Below are positions 57,363 through 64,000 of a DNA stretch of 64,000 bases, piece after piece. Numbering within the stretch: position 1 is the stretch's first letter; each line of letters opens with the position of its first letter. Source of the stretch: Actinomycetes bacterium (lineage in GTDB: Bacteria; Actinomycetota; Actinomycetes; Actinomycetales; Micrococcaceae); the NCBI GenBank assembly GCA_023426375.1, contig JAFAAV010000089.1, positions 1-64,000 on the forward strand, read 5' to 3'. The translations under genes and the position numbers were made by a program. The notes under the pieces were generated by a model. That model ran no database searches. It saw only the letters and a list, made by a program, of their open reading frames with translations, and was not told the origin of the DNA.

Positions 57363-58268
57363 ATGACCCTTCCCACCGAGGTGGCACGAACCATTCACAC
57401 TCCAGCGGCTCAACCCGCCACACACACCACACCGCGCCCCGCATCGGACAAGCAACGGGAGCCGGGCAAGGCCGTGGTCGAACTCAAGAACGCGGAACTC
57501 GCTTTCGGCGACCGCGTGCTGTGGCGTGATCTCGACCTGACCATTCACGAAGGGGAGTACTTCGCCGTGCTCGGTTCCAACGGGACCGGCAAGACGAGCT
57601 TCCTCAAGGTATTGCTCGGTCTACTACCACTGACCCAGGGAACGGTCTCCGTCACGGGTGAGCGGCCCGGGGCGGCGTCCAGACATATCGGGTACGTCCC
57701 CCAGCAGCGCGGTTTCTCAGCGCGCACACCGCTGCGCGCCCGAGATCTGGTGGCTCAGGGCATCGACGGGCACAAGTGGGGGATCAGGTTCCACCGCCGC
57801 GCGGTCAACGAGCGCGTGGACGAACTGCTCGAGAAGGTCGGGGCCAGCGATTACGCCAATGCTCCGGTGGGGCTGCTCTCCGGCGGTGAGCAACAGCGAC
57901 TCCGTATTGCCCAGGCCCTGGCCACGGACCCGGAGGTGCTGCTGTGTGACGAGGCACTGCTGTCCCTTGATCTGAATCATCAGTACATCGTGAGCGAGCT
58001 GGTGAATCGGCAGCGGGTGGATTCCGGCAGCGCCGTAGTGTTCGTGACCCACGACATCAACCCCATCATCGATCACGTGGATCGCATCCTGTACCTGGCC
58101 GGCGGCTCCTTCAAGATCGGCACACCCGATGAAGTCATGCGTTCCGAGGTGCTCTCCGAGCTGTACGGCGCGGACATCGAGGTGCTGCGCAGCAACGGCC
58201 GCATCATCGTGACCGGGCGCCCCGACAACACGCATCACATCTCGTCCCAGGAAGGTCTCATTCCGTGA
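57363..58268 (+). CDS. znuC: zinc ABC transporter ATP-binding protein
   Basis: A 301-residue ATPase: Walker A GSNGTGKTS, Q-loop YVPQQRG, signature LLSGGEQQRLRIAQAL, Walker B VLLCDEALLSLD and H-loop FVTHD. The N-terminal ~35 residues are an extra disordered extension. It overlaps znuB by 4 nt. Note the D-loop ALLSLD is slightly atypical. Confidence 0.93.
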   Translation: MTLPTEVARTIHTPAAQPATHTTPRPASDKQREPGKAVVELKNAELAFGDRVLWRDLDLTIHEGEYFAVLGSNGTGKTSFLKVLLGLLPLTQGTVSVTGERPGAASRHIGYVPQQRGFSARTPLRARDLVAQGIDGHKWGIRFHRRAVNERVDELLEKVGASDYANAPVGLLSGGEQQRLRIAQALATDPEVLLCDEALLSLDLNHQYIVSELVNRQRVDSGSAVVFVTHDINPIIDHVDRILYLAGGSFKIGTPDEVMRSEVLSELYGADIEVLRSNGRIIVTGRPDNTHHISSQEGLIP

Positions 58269-59239
58269 TCCCAGCCCAAGTTGATTGGGACTCGATCGTC
58301 AGTTCCGTGTTCGTCTTCGACAACTACGGCGAGTTGCTGGCCCTGTTGAGCAACTCGCTCTGGGCGGGCGCTTTGCTCGGCCTGGTCGGGGGACTGGTCG
58401 GCACGTTCGTGATGATGCGTGACCTGGCCTTCTCCGTGCACGGTATTGCCGAACTGTCTTTCGCCGGTGCCGCTGCAGCTCTGTTGATCGGTTCGGACAT
58501 CGTGACCGGGTCACTGCTGGGATCGGTCATCGCGGCGCTGATCATCGGGTTCATGGGATTACGAGCGAGGGACAGCAATTCCTTCGTGGGCGTGCTCATG
58601 CCGTTCGGGCTGGGTCTGGGAATCCTTTTCCTGTCCCTCTACGAGGGCCGCTCCTCCAATAAGTTCTCGTTGTTGACCGGTCAGATCGTGTCCGTGTCGC
58701 CGGTGCAGCTGACCTCCATGATCGTGCTGTCCATCGTGGTGGTGGCAGGGCTGCTGATCGTGTGGCGCCCACTCACTTTTGCCAGCACCGATCCCGTGGT
58801 GGCCGAGGCCCGCGGCCTCCCCGTGCGTGCCCTGTCCATCGTGTTCATGGTGCTGTTGGGGATCTCGGTGGCCATGTCGGTGCAGATCGTGGGTGCGCTG
58901 CTCGTGCTCGCGCTGTTGATCACCCCGGCCGCGGCGGCCATGAACCTCACGGTAGCCCCGGCAAGGATCGTGGTGCTGTCCGTGGTCTTCGCGGAACTGT
59001 CCATGGTGGGCGGTATCCTGCTGGCCCTGGGCGGATCCATTCCGATCAGTCCCTACGTGACCACCATTTCTTTCGTGATCTGGTTGGTGACCCGAGTTGT
59101 TCGCGGCGTGCGTGAGCGCGGTTCTTCGTATCGACCGGGCGGCTCAGAAAAGCACTCGCACGGCGGCGGGCAGGATCCGAACCTGCACGGGCAGGGGCCC
59201 CAGGGGCTCCCCGTCCCCGTGGGCAACGTGCGCCGGTAA
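58265..59239 (+). CDS. znuB: zinc ABC transporter permease
   Basis: A 324-residue permease with about eight transmembrane helices (FSVHGIAELSFAGAAAALL is the conserved ABC-3 family loop). GTG 58265 overlaps znuC. The hydrophilic C-terminal tail (~285-324) lies in DNA shared antisense with the lipid kinase gene. Confidence 0.92.
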   Translation: MIPAQVDWDSIVSSVFVFDNYGELLALLSNSLWAGALLGLVGGLVGTFVMMRDLAFSVHGIAELSFAGAAAALLIGSDIVTGSLLGSVIAALIIGFMGLRARDSNSFVGVLMPFGLGLGILFLSLYEGRSSNKFSLLTGQIVSVSPVQLTSMIVLSIVVVAGLLIVWRPLTFASTDPVVAEARGLPVRALSIVFMVLLGISVAMSVQIVGALLVLALLITPAAAAMNLTVAPARIVVLSVVFAELSMVGGILLALGGSIPISPYVTTISFVIWLVTRVVRGVRERGSSYRPGGSEKHSHGGGQDPNLHGQGPQGLPVPVGNVRR

Positions 59240-60109
59240 ATCCTCGGACTGTGTGTCGTGCGGGATCACGGTCACCGTGGTGATGGGTTCCAGTGCGACT
59301 TCCGCGAGATTCTCGTGAGTCTTCAGCAGCAGCCGGGGAAGAAGATACAGAATCCGCAGGGGCCGGGCGTCGGACACGGCAAACAGTTCGGCCTGGCCGT
59401 CCCGGTGGTCGGCGCGCGGCACGATCGTGAGGCCCCCACCGTACGATGACGTATTGGCCACCGACAGGAACGTGGCCCGGCGGTCGATCACGCGCCGAGC
59501 GCCGTCGGCGGTGGTGTAGTCGATCGTGTAGTCGCGTGACGTGAGCCGCAGAATCTCCCACACGAGGGCCACAGCGTATTTGGCGGAGACGCGGATCCTG
59601 CTCCAGCGATTGGCCCGCGCGTTGACCCGGGCATCCAGACCCAGGCACACGGTGGTGGCGCACACGTGGGAGGTGCCGTCCGCGCAGTCCACCGCCAAGA
59701 GATCCATGTGCTCGGGTGCGGTTTCCAGACCGCGTAGCACCCGCCCCGCGGCTCGTTCGGTGTCGCGCGTGGGGATGCCGCAGAACCGGGCAAGGTCGTT
59801 GCCGGAACCGGCGGGGATCAGGCCGAAGGCCACGTCCACACCCTGTGCACCCACGGCGCGCAACACCTGAAGAACCAAATGAGCGATGCCGTCGCCACCC
59901 ACCGCGACCACGGCCGCGAAGTGTAACGCCCTGGATCGTAAGGTGTCAGCCAGCCGCTCCGAGAGTTCTCCCGCGGACGGGGCATCGAGATAGACGGCGG
60001 TATAACCGTCCGCGGCAAAAATCCCCCGCGCACGGTCGCAGGCTTCGCGGGCCAGAGGAGAGGCCCCGTTGCGGACCAGCAGGATGTCGCGAGGACGGGC
60101 GTCGGCCAC
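59144..60109 (-). CDS. diacylglycerol-kinase-family lipid kinase
   Basis: A 321-residue kinase. The GGDG catalytic loop (VVAVGGDGIAHLVLQ) and PAGSGNDLARFCGI are diagnostic of DAGK_cat proteins, which phosphorylate diacylglycerol or related lipids. It starts 2 nt after the zur stop, so it is co-transcribed with zur. Its last 96 nt overlap znuB antisense. Confidence 0.9.
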   Translation of the reverse strand: MADARPRDILLVRNGASPLAREACDRARGIFAADGYTAVYLDAPSAGELSERLADTLRSRALHFAAVVAVGGDGIAHLVLQVLRAVGAQGVDVAFGLIPAGSGNDLARFCGIPTRDTERAAGRVLRGLETAPEHMDLLAVDCADGTSHVCATTVCLGLDARVNARANRWSRIRVSAKYAVALVWEILRLTSRDYTIDYTTADGARRVIDRRATFLSVANTSSYGGGLTIVPRADHRDGQAELFAVSDARPLRILYLLPRLLLKTHENLAEVALEPITTVTVIPHDTQSEDLPAHVAHGDGEPLGPLPVQVRILPAAVRVLF

Positions 60110-60111
60110 CG

Positions 60112-60531
60112 TCAGCGGGACTCGCGCGCGCAGTTGCCGCAGAGACCGGTGATCTCCACCGTGTGGTCCACGTCCGTGAACCCGTGCTCCGCAGCGGTGT
60201 CATCCGCCCACTGTTCGATCGCGGGGGCCTCGAGTTCCACCGCGGCACCGCACGAACGACACACCAGGTGATGGTGATGGTGTTCGGCCTCGCAGCGGCG
60301 GTAGATGGCCTCGCCCTCGGCATTGCGCAGCACATCCACCTCACCCGTGTCCGCCATGGACTGCAGGATCCGGTAGGTCGTGGCCAGCGACACCGACTGT
60401 CCGTCATCCTGGAGACGCCGGTGCAGATCCTGGGTGGAAATGAAATCCTCGAGGCTCCTGAGAGCTCCCGCAATGGCCCGGCGCTGCTTGGTGTTGCGCA
60501 CCTCGGGTTGCCCGGTGGTCTGTGTGCTCAC
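60112..60531 (-). CDS. zur: zinc uptake regulator (Fur family)
   Basis: A 139-residue Fur-family repressor. Winged helix ~10-80 (STQDLHRRLQDDGQSVSLAT), His cluster EAEHHHHHLVC and structural-zinc pairs CRSC and CGNC. Near the znu genes it is most likely Zur, repressing them when zinc is plentiful. GTG 60531 follows GAAGGGA; an ATG five codons upstream is possible. Confidence 0.87.
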   Translation of the reverse strand: MSTQTTGQPEVRNTKQRRAIAGALRSLEDFISTQDLHRRLQDDGQSVSLATTYRILQSMADTGEVDVLRNAEGEAIYRRCEAEHHHHHLVCRSCGAAVELEAPAIEQWADDTAAEHGFTDVDHTVEITGLCGNCARESR

Positions 60532-60612
60532 GCCCGTCCCTTCCATGTGCTTGCTACTTCAACCATGCTAACGGTTCGCATCTGTGGGCTGTTCCCGGGC
60601 TAGGCTGAAGAC

Positions 60613-61269
60613 ATGTTGCTGACCAAGTTCACACACTCGTGCGTCCGGCTGGAGAAGAACGGCACATCCCTGGTGATCGACCCCGGGTCGTTCTCGGAGG
60701 TCGAGGAGGCGCTGGAGGGCACCCATCTGGTGCTGATCACCCACGTTCACCCGGACCATTACGACGCCAAGCGACTGACCGCGGCGCTCGCGGAAAATCC
60801 CGAGCTGAACATCTACGCGCCGCAGTCGGTCATCGACGAACTCGCGGAGGCCTCGGGGGAGGCCACGGACCGGCTGCATGCGGTCACCGCGGATTCCACG
60901 CTGTCGCTGGGCCCGTTCGAGGTCAAGACCTTCGGCGGCCAGCACGCCCTGATCCATCCGCTGATTCCCACGGTGGACAACGTGGGCTTCGTGATCGACG
61001 ACGCCGTGTTCCACCCCGGCGATTCCTTCACCGTTCCGCACGGGCTCACCGTGCCCACCGTGCTGGTGCCATTGCACGCCCCGTGGTCCAAGATGTCCGA
61101 GGTCATCGATTTCATCATCGCCACCCGGGCCACCAACGTGTACCAGATCCACGACGCCCTGCTGTCCGATATCGGTTTCGGCATCGTGGAGAAGCAGGTG
61201 GCCAAGTTCTCCGAGATGTACGGCACCGAATACCGCCATTTGGAACCCCGGGAGTCCGTGGAGGTCTAG
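60613..61269 (+). CDS. MBL-fold metal-dependent hydrolase
   Basis: A 218-residue metallo-beta-lactamase-fold protein (UlaG-like branch). Metal site HVHPDHYD, later HPGDSF and HAPWS. Possibly leaderless: TAGGCT at 60601-60606 lies 6 nt before the ATG. Substrate unknown. Confidence 0.85.
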   Translation: MLLTKFTHSCVRLEKNGTSLVIDPGSFSEVEEALEGTHLVLITHVHPDHYDAKRLTAALAENPELNIYAPQSVIDELAEASGEATDRLHAVTADSTLSLGPFEVKTFGGQHALIHPLIPTVDNVGFVIDDAVFHPGDSFTVPHGLTVPTVLVPLHAPWSKMSEVIDFIIATRATNVYQIHDALLSDIGFGIVEKQVAKFSEMYGTEYRHLEPRESVEV

Positions 61270-61357
61270 TCCGTTTCATCCACCGTCACGGAGTCTGCGG
61301 GCACGACCTCCCCACTCGTCTGAAGAGACCGAGATTCTCGATCGAAAGGAAGTCATC

Positions 61358-61786
61358 GTGAGTTCAGTTTTCACCAAGATCATCGAGGGCGAACTGCCCG
61401 GCCGCTTCGTCTGGTCTGATGACAAATGCGCTGGATTCCTGTCCATTGCGCCGCTCTCGCAGGGGCACGTTCTGGTGGTTCCCAAGGAGGAAATCGATTC
61501 CTGGCTGGACCTGCCCGAAGAGTTGGCACAGCACCTGATGACCGTCTGCAAGACCGTGGGTCAGGCGATCGACGAGGTCTTTTCACCCAAGCGCGTGGGG
61601 CTGATGATTCAGGGCTTCGAGGTGCCGCACGCCCACCTGCACGTGTGGCCCACCAACACGATCGAGGAGTTCGATTTCGATCAGGTGGACAAGGATCCGG
61701 ACCCCGAGGTCATGGACGAGACGGCCCGTAAGATCCGCGCCGCACTGGTCGCCGCCGGTCACGAGGCCAACGTTCCCCAGGACTAG
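61358..61786 (+). CDS. HIT-family nucleotide hydrolase
   Basis: A 142-residue histidine-triad protein with HAHLHVWP as the catalytic triad. Related enzymes hydrolyse AMP-lysine or dinucleoside polyphosphates. GTG 61358 follows GAAAGGAAG. Exact substrate not determined. Confidence 0.87.
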   Translation: MSSVFTKIIEGELPGRFVWSDDKCAGFLSIAPLSQGHVLVVPKEEIDSWLDLPEELAQHLMTVCKTVGQAIDEVFSPKRVGLMIQGFEVPHAHLHVWPTNTIEEFDFDQVDKDPDPEVMDETARKIRAALVAAGHEANVPQD

Positions 61787-61859
61787 AAACACCAGAGGAC
61801 GTCGCGCACCACAAGTGGGCGGCGTTGGCTCTTACGGACACTGCTGGAAGCGGGTTCGC

Positions 61860-64000
61860 TCAGCGTTGCGTGATGTCGCGCAGTGCTTTGCGGACCCGCT
61901 TTTCCGATACCGTGCGCGCGGTACCCAGTTCCTGGGCGAACAGCGACACGCGCAGTTCCTCCAGGTCCCAGCGCACCCGGGTGAGTGCCTCCGGCACGGG
62001 AGCGGTTGCGGGGACGGCCGCCCGCGCACCGTGGTAATCCTGCTCGATGTCCTGGACCAGCACCATGTTCACACTGTCCCGTTGGATGTGACCGGAGAGC
62101 TTGTCCAAGCGAGCGTTGATGGCCTTCACGTAGCGGGGCAGATGTTGCAGCGCGTGCCATCCGGTATCGGCAACGAATCCCGGGTAGATCAGGCGGTCGA
62201 TCTGCTCGGCCATGTCCTTGAAGGCGGGTACAGCGGCCAGCGATCCCGGTTTCTTGAGTCGTTTCCGCAGCGTGGTGGCCTCCGCGAGCGTGGTCGTGAC
62301 CAGGGCGGTCACGGCAAAGACCGTGTCGATCAGTTCGGCGCGAACGTGCACGGCCAAATCGTCGAACTCGGCCTTGGTGAACGGCGGTTCCTCGGGCACC
62401 AGTCGGTCGATCGCCGCCACGGTGCAGTCGCGGATGAGCGCATCCACGGAGCCGTGGGGGTTCTGCGTGAAAATCAGCCGTTCCCGCTGGCTCAAGTGGT
62501 CCACCACGTAGCGGTGCACCGACGGCAGCGTGCGTTCCAGCAGTGCAATCACACCGTGACGTTGCGCCGAGCGCTGTTCGTCCTGCTGGGTGAGGATGCG
62601 CAGGTCCACGGTGGGTTCCTGCGGTGCGCCCTTCCCGGCCTTGGTGTCGGGCTTGTCCCGGCGCACCATGAGCGTGGGGTAGCCCGTGATGGTCTGCCCG
62701 GCCACCTGGGTCTGTACCGAGCGCGGCGGGTCCTTCTCGGGCCATGCCGTCAGTCCCGTGCGTTCCAGGCTTTCTGCCGACGACGCCGCTGCGGCGCCAT
62801 TACTGCCTCGCCCACCGCGTCCCTTCGCGCCCGGGCGCGGTGCCCCGGGCTTGCCGGGTTGCCGAGCACCGGAGGTGCCACCGGCGGCGTCGGCGGCGTT
62901 GGCGAAGTCCGCGAGCTGGGAGGCCGCGCTGCCCAGGGAATCGGCCAGCGCGCGGCGGATCTGGGGTCGGAGCCGTTCCTTGAGCTCGGTGAGGTCCTCG
63001 CCGGTACCCAGCACCTTGTTCCGGGCGTCGCGCACCTCGAAGTTCATGCGCAGGTGAGCCGGGAGCACCTCGGGCTGGAAATCCGTGGCGTGCACCTGGT
63101 GCCCGCGCAGCCGGCGCAGCACGGTCGCCAGGGATTCCAGCAGAGAATCCGTTTCCGGTGAGAACTCCGCGGAGAGAACGTCCACCGCGGTGGCGGCCAT
63201 GTCCGGGGCCGGTACGAAGTTGCGCCGCACGGCCTTGGGCAGGGACTTGATGAGAGCGGTGACCAACTCGGTGCGCAGACCGGGGATGTGCCACTCGAAC
63301 TGCTCGGGGGCCAAGCGATCCAGGAACAGCACGGGCACGCGCACGGTCACACCGTCCGCGGTCTCCGAACCGGGGGAGAACTCGTAGTCCAGGTCCAGCG
63401 ACAGGATGCCGTCAGGAGACGCCACGTTCCAGGTCCGTGGGAAGGACTGGGTGTCGAGCTCGGCAACCTCCGGGGCGATCAGCGCGTCCGGATCCAGGTC
63501 CAGCAGATGTTCGTTGCTGCCGCGGGTCTTCTTCCACCACGCGTCGAAGTGCCGCTGGGACACCACATCTGCGGGAATCCGCGCATCGTAGAAGTCGAAC
63601 AGCACCTGATCGTCCACGCGCAGGTCCTTGCGACGCATGCGGTTCTCGAGCTCTTCCACGCGTTCCAATCGTTGCTGATTGCGCTTGTAGAAGTGGTGCC
63701 GGGTTTGCCAATCACCTTCGACCAGGGCGTGGCGGATGAACAGCTCACGGGATAGCTCGGGGTCCACCTTGGAGAACTGCACGGGGCGCTCTGTCACGAG
63801 CGGCAAGCCGTACAGGGTGACTTTCTCGTAGGCCATCACGGCACCGCGAGAGCGGGACCAGTGCGGCTCCGAGTAGTTGCGCTTGACCAGATCCGGGGCC
63901 AGCTCCTCGACCCATTCCGGGTTGATGCTCGCATTCGTGCGCGCCCACAGCCGCGACGTCTCCACGAGCTCCGCGGAGACGACCCAGTCCGGAGACGTCT
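61860..64000 (-). CDS. hrpA: ATP-dependent RNA helicase HrpA, C-terminal part (runs off window)
   Basis: At least 713 residues of the C-terminal portion, including the OB-fold region and DUF3418 (RPVQFSKVDPELSRELFIRH, ILSLDLDYEFSPGSETADGV, WHIPGLRTELVTALIKSLPK). The helicase motifs lie beyond the right end, and the frame stays open to base 64000. HrpA acts in RNA remodelling and rescue of collided ribosomes in E. coli. A Gly/Ala/Pro-rich insertion (~365-405 of the visible part) interrupts DUF3418. Confidence 0.9.
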   Translation of the reverse strand, partial: TSPDWVVSAELVETSRLWARTNASINPEWVEELAPDLVKRNYSEPHWSRSRGAVMAYEKVTLYGLPLVTERPVQFSKVDPELSRELFIRHALVEGDWQTRHHFYKRNQQRLERVEELENRMRRKDLRVDDQVLFDFYDARIPADVVSQRHFDAWWKKTRGSNEHLLDLDPDALIAPEVAELDTQSFPRTWNVASPDGILSLDLDYEFSPGSETADGVTVRVPVLFLDRLAPEQFEWHIPGLRTELVTALIKSLPKAVRRNFVPAPDMAATAVDVLSAEFSPETDSLLESLATVLRRLRGHQVHATDFQPEVLPAHLRMNFEVRDARNKVLGTGEDLTELKERLRPQIRRALADSLGSAASQLADFANAADAAGGTSGARQPGKPGAPRPGAKGRGGRGSNGAAAASSAESLERTGLTAWPEKDPPRSVQTQVAGQTITGYPTLMVRRDKPDTKAGKGAPQEPTVDLRILTQQDEQRSAQRHGVIALLERTLPSVHRYVVDHLSQRERLIFTQNPHGSVDALIRDCTVAAIDRLVPEEPPFTKAEFDDLAVHVRAELIDTVFAVTALVTTTLAEATTLRKRLKKPGSLAAVPAFKDMAEQIDRLIYPGFVADTGWHALQHLPRYVKAINARLDKLSGHIQRDSVNMVLVQDIEQDYHGARAAVPATAPVPEALTRVRWDLEELRVSLFAQELGTARTVSEKRVRKALRDITQR

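Noticed and set aside
61815..63161. A 448-codon plus-strand frame opposite hrpA
   Set aside because: Shadow frame; hrpA DUF3418 homology on the minus strand is clear.

Overview
The window is high-GC actinobacterial DNA, most likely from a member of the Micrococcaceae (Kocuria/Rothia/Arthrobacter-like). The reasons are a SigR-RsrA pair next to a 24-codon bL37 gene, a tmRNA tag ending KRTDFALAA, a GuaB1-type protein, a fused Kgd-type 2-oxoglutarate dehydrogenase and an HrpA helicase with a DUF3418 tail. The species cannot be fixed from sequence alone. Chromosomal genes occupy 1-2470 and about 43508-64000. Between them lies one complete temperate siphophage genome of about 41 kb.

Left chromosome (1-2470): the start of a GlgC-like nucleotidyltransferase, prfB (release factor 2), smpB and ssrA (tmRNA). 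The prophage is inserted in the 3' end of ssrA. A 21-bp identity (2451-2471 and 43487-43507) marks attL and attR. The phage supplies its own terminator behind ssrA at attL, and the probable original terminator now sits beyond attR.

Prophage (2451-43507). The integrase and an ImmA-type metallopeptidase converge. A leftward lysogeny unit (repressor, membrane-anchored stalk protein) and a rightward early unit (Cro-like protein, BRO antirepressor, excisionase-like protein) diverge from an operator region holding a perfect 13-bp inverted repeat. From 6.0 to 18.2 kb runs a dense chain of small, mostly unknown genes joined by ATGA/GTGA overlaps. Recognisable members are SSB, a WDGH-motif protein, a DUF3263 protein, an HNH-type protein, a RusA resolvase and a GIY-YIG nuclease. 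A 549-bp intergenic stretch rich in GC palindromes follows and is a candidate packaging (cos) region. After it come two HNH genes flanking a short primase/polymerase-like protein, the terminase subunits, portal, MuF-like protein, scaffold, decoration and major capsid proteins, head-tail connectors, major tail protein, a -1 frameshifted tail-assembly chaperone pair, the tape measure, two minor tail proteins and a tail fibre. Lysis genes follow: small membrane proteins, an endolysin with M23 and amidase domains, and a holin candidate. After a strong terminator, a single alpha/beta-hydrolase gene sits against attR as an accessory (moron) gene.

Right chromosome (43.5-64 kb): a DUF4190 membrane protein; a leftward group hisN-rsgA-aroA-doxX; sigR-rsrA with a SigR-type promoter; bL37; an SGNH-hydrolase-like protein; kgd; a GuaB1-type protein; znuA-znuC-znuB behind a Zur-type repeat cluster; a lipid kinase and zur transcribed towards them; then an MBL-fold protein, a HIT protein and the C-terminal part of hrpA.

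The points most worth a second look are an M10-like zinc-protease motif inside the tape measure, an M14 carboxypeptidase domain in the tail fibre, the accessory hydrolase beside attR, the operator architecture, the palindromic region before the packaging genes, and hairpins around the frameshifted chaperone gene.
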